Assembly (NCBI RefSeq): GCF_047663525.1
Contig: NC_092587.1
Location: 200,950,501 to 201,014,500, forward strand
Length of the DNA stretch: 64,000 bases
Origin: Anas platyrhynchos
Taxonomy: Eukaryota; Chordata; Aves; Anseriformes; Anatidae
Reading direction: 5' to 3'
Shown: positions 1 to 10,448 of the stretch, in pieces
How the letters are laid out: each line of letters starts with the position of its first letter
How positions within the stretch are numbered: the stretch's first letter is position 1
Notes under the pieces: model-generated
Database searches by the model: none
Told to the model about the DNA's origin: nothing
The model's input: only the letters and a program-made list of their open reading frames with translations
Position numbers and translations under genes: made by a program

Positions 1-20
1 AGAGCCCGCTCTCACATTAC

Positions 21-2506
21 CTCTTCTGGTAGACTCTCCCTCCACACTTGCGTCTCCCTTCTTCTCCAAAGCAGAACCCTTGGGTGCTTGGAGAGACCCT
101 TCCCCTGCAGCTCTTCCCCGAGGTATGTAGAGCCCAATCCTGGAAGAAAGACCAAGGCAGTGTGACTACAGGGCACCACATTCTAGGGCTGTAGGGTGCT
201 GGTCTTGGTGCCAGCATCTGAGAGGGGCTTGCTGTGGGCTGGGCAGGGAATAGACATCCTCCCAGCCCTTGGTACACAAAGAGAATGCCCCCAAAACAAG
301 CAAGAATCGGTGTGGAGTGGAGGAGGAACCAGTGCTTGGAAAAGTCCCCCTCCAGCTCCTCCCTGAGCACTGGGCAAGCCCTGGCACTGCTGACCTTCCG
401 GAGAGGAGCTGAAAAGCTGCCAAAACTCTCAGCCAAGGGCTGCAGAAGCAATGCACCCACCTGGGAAAGATGATGACACCTCGAGAAGCTGGATGTGAGA
501 CCATGCTTTTTCTCTCCGATGTGGCCAACTCCGTTGTGCTTAAACTCTGCAGGAGAGACAGTCGTGGGTGAGACCATGGACAGGAAGGGATGCCCGTGCC
601 AATGAAGGCATCGCGGCTGCTCAGGCAGAAAGCTGCCCACGGGCAGAGCTTGCAGGGCTTAGTGTTCACCCCTCCTTACAAGCAGCACAAGCTGCCCAGC
701 AAGTGCCTGCACCCGGCAAATCACTGCCTGGCTTTGTGCAGGGGCCAGACTCCTGTGCCTCATCAGGAGACGCGTCTGACCCAGAAGGAGAAGTCCCTCC
801 CAACGGCCTCTCGGGGCATTTCCCAGGAGCCCTGGGCTGTGCTGGTGCAGTGAGAAACTTACAGTGAGGCGGCATTTCAACAGCTGGCCGTTGCTATTCA
901 GGTTGTGAACAAAGTCGGAGGAAAAGTGCATTTGGACTCTGTTCTGGCGGAAGACCAGACGGCCGATGTCCTTGAAGATGAAATCCACAGCCTGCTTCTT
1001 TGCAAGGGTGTAGGAGAGAAAGAGCAGGGTCTCCTGAATGCAGCGCTGCACGGTGTCCCGAGGAATGCCGATGTCCAAGGACAACCAGGCATAATTCAGG
1101 AAAACAAATGGAGGTATTCCTGAGGGAGAGGAAGCAAGGAGAAAATAACTAAGACAGGCCTGCAGAGGAGGGCAGTCCCAGTTGGGTAGCTTCTGGGCCC
1201 TCCAGCACTGCTACAGAGCTGTCTTGCTGACTGCTCGTCTGGAGGAAGAGAATCCCTGAAAGACAGAGCTCCAAGAGCCTGGGGCAGCACAGTCGTGGGG
1301 CATCGCTGATGCCATAGAAGCTGATGCCCAGTGTCAGCCTGCACCTGCTGTTGTCCGAACTGCTTAGAGCAGAAGTCAACCACCAACGCAGCCATCAGGG
1401 TGCCAACAGGATGGGGAGGGACGTTTCTGGGAGCTGGTGTCTGGAGGGACGTGCAAGGCATTGATGGGCCTTGGCTTGAGAGGAGCTCAGGCCTTTCTCT
1501 GGACCTCCTGGAGGAGCTGTGGAACCCCTCCACTGCCCTCCCAGCAGCAGCTGAGCATGCAGCCCAAAGTCCCCGCGCGTGGGAGCCCAGACAATCATCT
1601 CTCTTCTTACCAGGAAAAGTTTCTTTCTTGTAAGGGAGCCCATGAACATTGGCAAAGTGCTCCGAAACCTGGAAGACGGGCTTCTTTGCGTCAAGGAGTT
1701 TAACGCCTGCCATGGGCCGGTCCTGTTTAACAGCAAAGAAGGTGCCCAGCCCAGGTACTGTGACACCCTGAAAAGCAAGAAATCAGGAACACGGGTCAGT
1801 ATTTCTGGGGCTTCTCCAAGCAAGAAGATGGGCCCTCATGCCTTGGCCACTGCTCATGAGAAGTTGCCAGGCAGTGTCACTCTGCAGAGCCCTGGAGATG
1901 GCCTCAATGTCATGGATTTTCCCAACAAGCAGGGAAAGCCTTGAGTGCCAGCACCAGCGACATGCTGGCCTGCCCACTCTGGCCACGGGCAACACACAAG
2001 CACCAGGCAGAATGGACCCCGTCCTTCTGCTGGAGCTGGGCTCTTCTTTTGTGCATATTGCCAGAGCAGCAAGGGGCCCCTGACACCTCTGCAGTTTGCA
2101 GGCCACCGCTGGGGTGTTTCTGATGCTTGAGGAGGCGGGCTGTGGGAAAGAGCAGAGTAAGAGGGCAGGATGAGGCTGCCAAGCTCACCTTGTTCAGCGC
2201 AAACTGCCTGCGGATGAAGTGGGATACTGCATCCCAAACTTTCACAATCTCTGAAAAGCAAGGGCAAGAGACGTCATACTGCAAGCCAGCTTTCTCGTCC
2301 AGCACAGTCCTCGTGGCCAATGGGGCCAGTGTCTATGTCCCCAGACCCTCCCTCTCTCTCCCCACAAGAAACTGCAGCTCAAGTGGGCTGCGCTGCTGCC
2401 TGTTCCTCAGGCACCTCCTGTTGGGCTCACCATCGTCCTGGAGGTGCATGAGTGTTGGACACATGAGGCGGCCGTTGCACAGGATGGGAGCACTCCTGGC
2501 CTCCAT
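21..2506 (-). CDS. CCDC81-like HU-domain gene, left-arm copy, exons 1-6 (partial)
   Basis: This is the mirror of the right-arm gene. Exons read on the minus strand are 2431-2506 (start ATG), 2189-2250, 1611-1767, 863-1119, 461-546 and 21-139, each with AG/GT borders. Exons 1-3 give the first HU-like domain, with a V-P-G-L-G-T-F motif after the exon 2/3 junction. Exon 4 gives the second HU-like domain (motifs QETLLFLSYT and FKDIGRLVF). Human CCDC81 has the same pair of HU domains and is reported at the centrosome; the role of this paralog is not known. No stop or frameshift is seen in the six exons. Exons 7-11 would lie left of base 1, so intactness cannot be judged. Confidence 0.82.
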
Positions 2507-3180
2507 CTCGCTCCGGGCCTCCTCCACTCGTCAGCAGGAATTGTCCCACGCGGGGACGCTGCTTCCCAGTGCCTTTGGCTGCTTTCTGCAAGGCAGCTCC
2601 TCAAGATCACAGCGGCAGCACCAGCAGAGCAGCACCAGCCACTGCCTCCTGAAGGCCTCGCAGCCAAGTGAGGGCAGGTCGCGGCGCACAGGGCTTTTGA
2701 GCAGGACGTGGTGTGATGTCACAGACGGCCCCGCTGTTGCCTCATCGCGTGTCACAACAGGGGCTGCAGCCTGCCCTGTCAGGGAGCTGCCTCCCCAAGG
2801 AGACTGCTGCACCCTGGAGATTCGGGCAGAGCAGTCCGCAGGCTGTGAGGGTCACTGCAGGGTGCTGGCCCCAGGCCTTGCCCCAGGAGCAGGAAAGGAG
2901 GCTGCAACTTCTCTTAGCACTGTCCAGGACTTTTCCTTGGGCTGAACCTTCCCACGTCATCCAGCTATAGGTGCAGGGAGCACCGTCCCCTTCCACTTTC
3001 TGTGCGTGACCCTCAGCTCTGGTGATTTTTTAGCCAGCAGGGTGACCACTGGAGTTAGAGCCTCTTCGTTTTCATTCCTTCTCTGAAGCAGCCAGTGGGT
3101 GGATGGCCAAAGACTGCACTAGAGTGTTGGGGAATACTGTGACTCCAAATGTGTAATAACGCAAGTGCATTTTAAAAGAG
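2507..3180 (-). promoter_or_regulatory. 5' flank of the left-arm CCDC81-like gene
   Basis: This GC-rich flank lies between exon 1 of the left gene and the retroviral block and mirrors 14985-15658. An in-frame stop just upstream of the ATG makes that ATG the first usable start. A CRE-like octamer (TGATGTCA) lies about 210 bp upstream of the ATG. No TATA box is obvious. Promoter function is inferred from position only. Confidence 0.4.
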
Positions 3181-3544
3181 GTCAGTCAGAAGTCTGATCA
3201 CACTGCAAACATTTGGGCAGCATTTCTCTCTCCTCTTCTGCTTTTTCTTCCAAGTGGTTGCAGCTACCCACTATAAATAAAACAAATGAAATAAAGGAAA
3301 GTGGTGAGGAAAATGTAATGTTACATAGCCAGGTGTGCATTCTCGTGAAAAATGGGCTCCAGACAGTTCTTTCTATGTTAATGAGGCCAAGTGCCCACAC
3401 CAGGCTCAGACTCTTTAGGTAGCTTGTTAACTGCCACAGACCACAACGTGGAGTGATGGCACTTGGTGGAGCCTGCAGAACTGGCACACCCAGTATGGTC
3501 TTAGCAAAAGCTGTACATACCCGCCTGAGAACTTTTGCAGGACA
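3181..3544. other. Unassigned segment between gene flank and ERV/CR1 block (left arm)
   Basis: The segment mirrors 14621-14984. On the minus strand it stays open in the frame that reads through from the env fragment and ends near 3182. That reading contains no retroviral motif I recognise, so it is probably accidental. The outer part (near 3491-3551) is the source-like sequence repeated at the right-arm junction 12529-12589. Confidence 0.5.
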
Positions 3545-3650
3545 TGCTAGGGGAGTTTTAGGTTGGATCTTAGGAAGAACTCCTTTACCGAAAGGGTTGT
3601 TAGACATTGGAACAGGCTGCCCAGGGAAGTGGTGGAGTCCCCATCCCTGG
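3545..3650 (+). mobile_element. CR1 LINE 3' fragment inside the left-arm ERV env
   Basis: About 105 bp match, as reverse complement, the CR1 segment at 49233-49345 (runs such as CACTTCCCTGGGCAGCC and TCCAACCTAAAACTCCCC). The CR1 sense strand is plus here, opposite to the env it interrupts. The same insertion is in the right arm at 14515-14620, so it predates the arm duplication or was spread by conversion. Confidence 0.85.
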
Positions 3651-3760
3651 AGGGATGAGGTCCCATCCCTGGGACCCTTCCAATTAGGTGGTAAATTCTT
3701 CATCCCTGGAGGGATGAGGTCCCATCCCTGGGACCCTTCCAATTAGGTGGTAAATTCTTC
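3643..3760. repeat. 59-bp perfect tandem duplication (left arm only)
   Basis: Units 3643-3701 and 3702-3760 are identical, beginning ATCCCTGGAGGGATGAGG and ending GGTAAATTCTTC. The right arm has a single unit. It spans the CR1/env junction and is the only length difference between the arms that I detect. Confidence 0.95.
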
Positions 3761-3761
3761 C

Positions 3762-4317
3762 TTGCCCTCCCATCGCCACATAGCCACCAATACCCTATAC
3801 CTAATTTGCACCCACTTTCCGAAGATCCATCCACTCCAGACTCCTTATCAGGGTCGTATGCTACTTGGATAGTAATATTACAAGATGACCTTAAATTGGC
3901 TAGATTATATCCCCCTACATTTTCCGTTTTTGAACAGTCAGGTTCCCGACCAAAACTAAGCCCCAGATTACGCAAGATCTTTTGTTCGCTGCTATCATTG
4001 TCCCCCGTACACCGACTTTTAACATTTCCCCATGCTTGTAAAGCAAATTTCGGTCCCTCAGGGAGGGTATAGTCTACCCTTTCCATTCCCCAACATTTAG
4101 TGGACCACATCTGATTATTATATAATGCACTAGTCCAACTTCCGGAGGGTATCCCGTATAGTGGGATTTCCATATTGCCCCTCGGAAGTGCAGTGCATAT
4201 CCAACAGTCTGATAAATTTAAAGACCGGGCCACTCTTTCGGTTACGTTTACATACGAGTTTTCCTTCCATGCTTGAGCTGATACAATAGTTACAAGCAAT
4301 GTCCAAAGTCTACGCAT
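3762..4317 (-). pseudogene. env: ERV env, SU N-terminal part (gammaretrovirus-like), truncated
   Basis: An env reading frame starts at 4317 with a hydrophobic signal-peptide-like N-terminus (about residues 4-16). It has several N-glycosylation sequons and a C-W-I-C motif at residues 38-41, like the CXXC of gammaretroviral SU. The start overlaps the end of the upstream integrase reading, as in gammaretroviruses. Env homology ends near residue 186, where CR1 sequence takes over; no SU/TM cleavage site or TM domain follows, so this is a dead env fragment. Confidence 0.85.
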
Positions 4318-5286
4318 GTTGCCTTTTCAATTTACACTTACTTGGTCCCGTCGTTTCAAGTGTCCATGGACCTTGTGTTGACTTGTTGATTCTCGTGTGG
4401 TGAATCCAAGCAGGTTGTTCTTTAATTTTTACTGCAGTGTATGACGTAAGCAGCACCTGAAAGGGTCCTTCCCATTGGGGTTCCCAAGAGTTTTTTCTGT
4501 AAGAGATTTTACATATATACAATCTCCAGGTTGTACATTGTGTATAGGTCTATCCAAACCCCTACTCCGGGTTCCAGCTACATGTTTTCCAATTTTATCT
4601 AACTGTTTCCCTAATGCCACCATGTAGGATGTCATAATTTCGTCTCCTGCTTGTGCGGACATCCCCTTCTGCCCCTTCTGCACTCCATAGGGTCGTCCAT
4701 ACAGGTTTTCAAAAGGGCTCAGTCCCTCCTTTGCTCTTGGCCTTGTTCGTATGCGTAAGAGAGCCAAAGGAAGAGAGTGAGGCCAGCCCAGATTAGCCTC
4801 CTGTCCCAATTTTACAATCTGTTGTTTGATCAAGTGGTTCATCTTTTCTACCTGGCCACTTGACTGAGGGCGATATGGGGTATGAAGTTGCCAATCTATA
4901 CCTAGATGGCGGCTGATTTGTTGCACTATTCTTGAAATAAAATGTGGTCCCGTGTCAGAGGATATAGTAGCTGGTACTCCAAAACGTGGTATTATTTCCT
5001 GCATTAGTATTCTTACCACTTCCCTAGCCTTGGCTGTTCTGGTAGGAAACGCCTCTGGCCAACCTGAAAACGTGTCAGTTAATACCAACATGTATCGATA
5101 CCCCCCTTTTCTTGGGAGTTCCGAAAAATCAATCTGCCATTGCTGTCCAGGCCCATTCCCTTTTCCAATTTGGCCTATCTCTAATTTTGGAGTACTTTGG
5201 GGATTAGTCTGGAGGCAAAGGTCACACTGCTGAGTCACTTGTCTCACAGTGGTGTATAGATTCCTTGCTACAATTTTTCTGATCAA
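4310..5286 (-). pseudogene. pol: ERV integrase (gammaretrovirus-like), frameshifted
   Basis: The long reading 5286-4429 has the zinc-binding C-D-L-C, the catalytic core with D (WQIDFSELP), D (SSDTGPHF) and E (SGQVEKMN), and the WPEAF motif common to gammaretroviral integrases. The C-terminal GPY/F-like segment (EGPFQVLL) is in another frame at 4522-4310, so a frameshift lies near 4470-4500. A run of six C at about 5307-5312 (plus strand) also puts RNase H and integrase in different frames. The right arm shares both breaks. The element is non-functional. Confidence 0.9.
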
Positions 5287-5302
5287 ATGCTTATATAAGG
5301 CT

Positions 5303-5750
5303 TCAGCCCCCCAGTGCCTTTCTATGTTCCTCTCTTACCAAGGGCCATATCATATAAGAGGGAATAATCATTTTCCCTTGGGGGGTAAGAGCCCACCCCT
5401 CCTCCTTATAGGAACCTTCTAGATCAGTAATTAATTTCTGATCTTCTTTGGTATATTTGGGCTTACCTTCTAGGGAGATTTGCCCATCAGGGATCAGGGC
5501 CCCTTCTGTTTTCACCTCCCTTTTGGCTGCATGTTTTGCCTCTCTGTCCGCCAGCTCATTTCCTTTTTCCAATTCTGAGTTTGCTTTTTGGTGTGCTCTA
5601 ATGTGCATGACTGCCACTTTCTCAGGGAGTTGAACTGCTTCCAACAACTTCAGGATTTCTTTTGCATGCTTGATATTTTTGCCGTGCGAATTCCATAATC
5701 CCCTCTCCTTCCAGATCACTCCGTGTGCATGTACAACCAAAAAGGCATAT
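5303..5750 (-). pseudogene. pol: ERV RNase H C-terminal part, left arm extending past it
   Basis: The minus-strand reading has the RNase H signature region (H-I-R-A-H-Q, then E-L-A-D-R-E-A-K) followed by the linker toward integrase. Retroviral similarity continues to about 5750, roughly 115 bp beyond the inverted-repeat boundary at 5635. It then joins family-2 intron sequence also found at about 24346-24405. The upstream pol is absent, so the element is 5'-truncated here. Confidence 0.85.
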
Positions 5751-5805
5751 ACAAGGGCTGACATCCCTTCCATCACCTACCTGTGCTCTTGCTCTCCCCA
5801 TGCAG

Positions 5806-6195
5806 GTTGCTGCCGAGCAGGGAGGCCAAGCGCAGTCTTCCTGCACCAAAGATACACCAGCAGACAAGCCAGCAACGTGCCAGAAACAAGAGCCGTCCCA
5901 GGGACTTCTGGATGGGCCTGTTCAGAGCAGCGAGCAGGAGCAAGGGCTCGGTACGCGCAGGGGGGCTGGCTGGTCCTGGGCCACCCCTCCCCTTGGGTGG
6001 TGGTGTGGGGGGAAGGCAGGGGCTTGCCCATCACCTGCTCAGGCCCTAACCTACACCTCTCTGTCTCCCACAGGCATCCATGACCTCACACAAGCCCCGG
6101 CACACCAGCCACGGCCCGCCCACATCAGGAGACAGGCGCTTCGGGCTCTGCGCAGTGCTTTGTGCTGCAGCTTCATCGCAGAAGAGTGGGAGTAG
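5806..6195 (+). pseudogene. Family-2 gene, C-terminal exons (spacer copy)
   Basis: I do not recognise this family. After an AG acceptor at 5804-5805 the reading begins VAAEQGG and runs S/T/Q-rich. After a second acceptor-like CCCACAG it continues GIHDLTQAP, then a basic, Cys-containing tail (R-R-Q-A-L-R-A-L-R) and stops after EEWE. The block is nearly the same at 24404-24791 and 37331-37695. The spacer copy has lost its upstream exons (ERV sequence precedes it), so it is probably an inert 3' fragment. Confidence 0.55.
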
Positions 6196-6339
6196 CAGCG
6201 CCCAGCTGCCAGCAACAGGAGGGCGCTCGGAGCTGTACGCTGACATCACTGAAAGGAACAGGACAGTGCCCCAGGAATTCAGATGCCCCACCACATCCTG
6301 CCTCCAGCCTCAGCTCATCTGCAGCTGCCTTCTGCTGAC

Positions 6340-6646
6340 AGCCGTGCTGGGGACAGCCCAAGGCCTCAGCCAGCTTGTGGCGCGGGGGGCAGGCAGAACT
6401 GCCAAATGGCCGCCAGGGCTGTCAGAGGGCGGGGCTGGAGCCGCCCTGTCAGGGAGCAGCTTTTCTCTCTCTCTCCCTGCACTCAGGGAGCACTTTCCTG
6501 TAGATCCCCTTTCCTGTAGGGCCACAGCTGAGCCGAGCATGCCAGCACTGAGAAGGAAACTCTCTCCTTTCAGTCCCATACAATCCTCGAGAGTGCCCCA
6601 GGGGGTGTGCAAGGTGATCCATTTGGGTGTGGGAAGGAAATGCCTT
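6340..6646. repeat. Promoter-like block, inverted copy of 22336-22642
   Basis: Coordinates pair as x+y=28981 and translations of the two copies match throughout. The block is GC-rich with a CTCCCTGACAGGG motif that also occurs in the flank of the right-arm gene near 15380, so it may derive from a CCDC81-like 5' flank. Confidence 0.85.
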
Positions 6647-7574
6647 GTTTCTTGCTGGGTGTCTGGTTAATAAGCAACAGCTTTTGCCAGCAAATCCTCC
6701 ACTTGTGTGCTTGCAGATTGCAAAATAGTGTGTTAGTGATTGCCTTCTGCTCTTGGCAGCTGGCACAGCTGCAGGTGTAGGGCAGCAGCAGGGCATCAGA
6801 TGCTGTGGCATCAGTGACACACCATGATTGTGCTGCACCAGCCTCTTGGAGCTCTGCCTTTTAGGCATTTCCTTCTTTCCACAGGAGCCATCAGCCAGCC
6901 AGCTCTTTCACAGTGCTGGTGGACCCAACAGATGCCCATATGTGACTGCCCTCCTCTGCAGGCCGGTCTTCGTTACTCAGAAGCTCCTTGCTGCTTTTCC
7001 CTTAGGTGTACCTTCAGTTGGTGTCCTGAATTATGCCTGCCTTTCCTTGGACACCAGGACATGCTCCTCCGCAAGAGCAAAGTCCAAGCACAGTTTTCCA
7101 CAGCCTGGAAAAACCATGGGCTGGGGGAATGGCTCTTCCCTTCCCAGCCCACAGCAAGCCCCTATCAAGATGCTGGCACCAAGAGCAGCGCTCTACAGCA
7201 TTGAAAGCGGTGCCCTGGAGTCACACTGCCTTAGTTTTGCTTCCATGATTGGGCTCCATATACCTCATGGAGGAGTTGCAGGGGAAGCTCCTCTCTGTGT
7301 TGCAGAGCACACACTTGTCCCTCAGGACACCTCAGAGACTTGAGAAGTCTTAAAGGAAACACCCCTGGAAGATGCGGACGATGGGCATATGGATGGCAGC
7401 AGCTTCATCCGCCAGGGAGTTCACCCCACAGGATATGTGGTAACAAACATCATCCCAAAAGGCTGAAATCATCTCCTTAGTAAGAGCTTTTGAGCTGGCA
7501 AAAGGGAAAAGAATTAATATTTGGACAAATCAGAAGTATGCCTTTGGTGGGGTGCATGCACACGGTGCAATTTG
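6647..7574 (+). pseudogene. Decayed CCDC81-like fragment (intron 3, bits of exons 4 and 6)
   Basis: 6760-7010 aligns to intron 3 of the right-arm gene around 16840-17045. A short exon 4 start follows (AATTATGCCTGCC near 7029), then jumps to the exon 4 interior (CGCAAGAGC near 7071), so most of the second HU domain is deleted. 7236-7310 resembles exon 6. 7310-7574 shows no recognisable feature. No usable reading frame remains. Confidence 0.7.
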
Positions 7575-7790
7575 AAAGGAGAGAGGACTCTTACCATCCT
7601 CAATTAAACATGCAGAAGAGATACTGAAGTTACTCCAAGCTGTATACCTGCCTATTCAAGTTGCCATTACGCACTATAAAGGACATCAAGCACGGGATAC
7701 TGGTATTGGAAGAGGAAATAGATCGGCTGTCAGAGAAGCCAAGGAGGTGGCAGAACAGGCATCAGAGAGTCAAATTTTGGCACTAGTACC
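7575..7790 (+). pseudogene. pol: ERV RNase H fragment
   Basis: The plus-strand reading from about 7612 resembles the C-terminal part of retroviral RNase H, with a helix like EEILKLLQAV and a Y-K-G-H-Q-A element where related copies have I-R-A-H-Q. A conserved R-E-A-K follows. It differs clearly from the arm ERV, so it comes from another element. It is flanked on both sides by CCDC81-like intron and exon 6 sequence. Confidence 0.75.
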
Positions 7791-7799
7791 AGCACTTTA

Positions 7800-9466
7800 C
7801 AGCATTGAAAGATGTGCCCTGGAGTTACACTGGCTTAGTTTTGCTGCTAGGATTGGGCTCCATATATGACGTGGAGGAGCTGCAAGGGAAAATCACCTCC
7901 CAACACCTGAAAACAGGTAAGTAAAACAAGAAGAAGGGAGAGGAGAGGATGGAGGAGGAATCTCACAGAACAGGTAACATGACAGCAGTCTCCTGGCAGC
8001 CATGGCCAAGACGCCACCGAGGAGCTGCTCTGACTAGCCTTCTCTTTTCCTCCTTACAGGGATGCCTCCTGCTATTAAGAGCCGGCTGCTCACGTGCCAG
8101 AGTCGCTCTCCAGCCAGACTCTCCAAGATGAAAGGGGAGGCAAAGCTGGGCCAGGCTGCAGTGGAAAAAGAGCCTTCTCGCAGGTGAGTCTGGGGGGAAC
8201 CTTAAAGAAGCAGCCCCTGGGCTCTTCCCCTTGAGTCATCGAGTGGCTTTCCTTTAACACAGGGACTTGGTGAACTCCACGGGGGTCCTGACACATACCC
8301 CACCAACTGCCCTTTCCTTGCTGGCCACACAGTTGGTGAGCAAAAGCTGTAGCAGCAAATCTTCCTCTTGTGTGCTTGCAGAATGCTGACAGCACGTCAG
8401 GAGAGCTCCTGAAGGATGGGAGAAGAGGGGAAGGGCAAGCGCTGTGCTGCGGCCTGGCCCCAAATTCAAGCCCCTGCCTGTGAGGGTCAACGGAGAACAG
8501 GATAGGTAGCCACTGGATCTGTGTACCCATTACTGGGTTGTTTCAAGCATTGCCTTTGTGGAAATTTGATGTTTCTCTTATCATTCCACACTCCTCCTCC
8601 TTGTAGGAAGTATGATGCCTTTGTTAGCAGTGAAATGAAAGAATTCTGCAGGCATCGCTGGCTGAGGAGCAGCTCAGTTAAGAATGGGAGAAGGAAGAGG
8701 ACTTCTGAGCACAACTCAAGGCTCTCAAGGAAAGAGTGGGAGAGTGAGGAAAATGTTATCATCCGTGATGGAGGAGGGCTCCTCCAAAGCCTACTGCTGT
8801 GAAAGTGTCTTCCCCTTAACTTTAAAGGCGAAGGCTGAGGCCTTTCATGCTACTTTTCTGAAAGAAAGAAGGCTGCAGGGAAACTGCCCTGAGCCTGGGA
8901 AAACCCTGAGGGGATGACTGCCCCACGGCCATGGGACAGCTCCCACATTAACACCTCCACATAAAAACATTCCTTCTTTCTTCTTCCCCTGTAGCAGAAG
9001 ACGCAGGTGGAAATGCAGAGGCTTCAGACAGAGAGTGCATCCTCCATGGCACTTGTGGAACTGAAAAAGTCTCTGCAGATGGTGCCAGTGGACATGAAAC
9101 AGCAGCATGTCCTCATCCCTCACCTGCCAGAGAAGAAGGCTGAGGCAGCTCCTCTGAGCAAACGAAGTGCCAAGTAAGTGTGGGCCAGCACCCAAAAAGG
9201 CCAGGAAAAGCTGAGCTGCAGCAGGCTGCTTGAAGGATCCAACATGTGGGTGGCTCAGCTCTGGGCTTTGCTTCTCCATCCAGCAGAACTGGGGACCTTC
9301 TGAGCCCACCTGTGAGTTTTTTTCTCACTTGCTGCAGCTGCCTTTCAGTACGGACAGGGCGGGTGAGGAAACATCTGGAGAGGAGAAAGGCGGTCCTGCA
9401 GGAAGACAAGACCAAGAGTAGAGCTGTCAACATCCCTGGAGAGACTGCAGAGGATCTTCTGATCCG
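7800..9466 (+). pseudogene. CCDC81-like copy B: exon 6 remnant and exons 7-10
   Basis: After an exon 6 remnant at about 7853-7915, four exons have the same lengths and phases as in the right-arm gene apart from one extra codon: exon 7 8060-8183, exon 8 8382-8505, exon 9 8995-9173, exon 10 9338-9466, all with AG/GT borders. They encode the low-complexity and short coiled-coil-like second half (exon 9 has a Q/E/K-rich stretch). Exons 1-5 and the terminal exon are missing; an exon 4 fragment follows exon 10. It could be transcribed as part of a chimera, but I see no complete gene. Confidence 0.75.
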
Positions 9467-9654
9467 GTAAACCTCACCTGCAACAGCCTTCTTTCCACTA
9501 GCAACAGCTCCTTCCTTGGGATCACAAGTGCTCACATGTAGTCCCTTGGCTCACAAGAACCCTTTCCGTGGCCTTCCGTAGCTGCTTGGACCAAGGTCTC
9601 CATCCCGGACTCACACAGTGCCTCAGCCTGTCATTCCCTGTCACTGACACAAGG

Positions 9655-10050
9655 GGCCATGGGCTGTCCTTGGACATCAGCATTCCTCGGGACACCGTGC
9701 AGCGCTGCATTCAGGAGACCCTGCTCTTTCTCTCCTACACCCTTGCAAAGAAGCAGGCTGTTGATTTCGTCTTCAAGGACATCGGCCGTCTGGTCTTCCG
9801 CAAGAGCAGAGTCCAAATGAACTTTTCTTCTGACTTTGTTCACAACCTGAATAGCAACGGCCAGCTGTTGAAATGCCGCCTCACTGTAAGTTTCTCACTG
9901 ACATATATCCCGCTGACGGCAGATTCCTTCCTGGGCACCCAGGAAGGAACCCCTTCCTGGGGAAGAGGAAGGAGGCCCTGCAGGAAGGCAGGACCAAGAG
10001 CAGAGCTGTGGACAGCCCCGGGAAGACTGTGGAGGAGCTCCCGCTCTGGT
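9655..10050 (+). pseudogene. Misplaced CCDC81-like exon 4 followed by an exon 10 fragment
   Basis: Exon 4 sequence (from GGGCTGTCCTTGGACATC to its GTAAGT donor after 9885) is fused, without its acceptor, to intron 10 sequence. It encodes most of the second HU domain in an open frame. About 50 bp after the donor the sequence switches to an exon 10-like piece (9957-10050, AAGACCGTGG-type end). The exon order 10-4-10 cannot come from simple tandem duplication. Confidence 0.75.
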
Positions 10051-10184
10051 AGTCCTCTGCTGCAACAGCCTTCTTTCCACAGCCCCTTGTTCAGTGAGGC
10101 CTCTGGGCTCTCACTGGCACCCTTCTCCCTGAAGGGAGCAGGGAGCGTCACTCAGCTCTCCTCACTGGAGCGGAATCTTGAACC

Positions 10185-10400
10185 TTTCCAGAGAATCACA
10201 GAATGGCTTGGGTTGCAATTGAGTTAAAGATCTTCTATTCCCTCCCGCCCCCTGCCATGAGCAGGGATGCCATTCACTAGAGCAAGTAGCCCAGTGCCTC
10301 ATCCAAACAGGTCTTGAAGACCTCCAGGGATGGGGCATCCACGGCTTCTCTGGGCAAGCTGTTCCAGTGCCTCACCACCCTCTGTGTGAAGAAATTTTGT
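10185..10400 (-). mobile_element. CR1 3' fragment
   Basis: The plus strand shows the reverse complement of a CR1 3' end (ATCACAGAATGGCTTGGGTT, later CTGGGCAAGCTGTTCCAGTG). The element therefore lies on the minus strand. The same insertion is at 25855-26070 in the duplicate. Confidence 0.9.
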
Positions 10401-10448
10401 GGCCACCAAGGAGCAGCTCTGACTAGCCTTCTCTTTTCCTCCTTACAG

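Larger units (their letters stand above)
1..5635. repeat. Left arm of a long inverted repeat
   Basis: This stretch is the reverse complement of 12589-18164. Pairing follows x+y=18165 for x below about 3700 and x+y=18224 above it; the 59-bp shift is the tandem duplication at 3643-3760. Translations compared along the arm are the same in both copies except at base 640 (C here, A at partner 17525). The inner boundary is sharp: homology stops at 5635, while the retroviral reading continues outward to about 5750. The outer boundary lies left of base 1, so the arm may be longer than seen. Confidence 0.95.

Noticed and set aside
17-640. 207-codon open frame, mirrored at 17525-18148
   Set aside because: It crosses exon 6, intron 5 and exon 5 of the CCDC81-like gene in one frame; true splice sites and phases explain the exons better.
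1096-1713. 205-codon open frame (mirrored at 16452-17069)
   Set aside because: It is exon 3 read through its GTAAGA donor into intron 3; only the first part is coding.
2127-2945. 272-codon open frame on the strand opposite the left gene
   Set aside because: It lies antisense over exons 1-2 and the 5' flank, has no domain and is GC-rich, where long open frames are expected.
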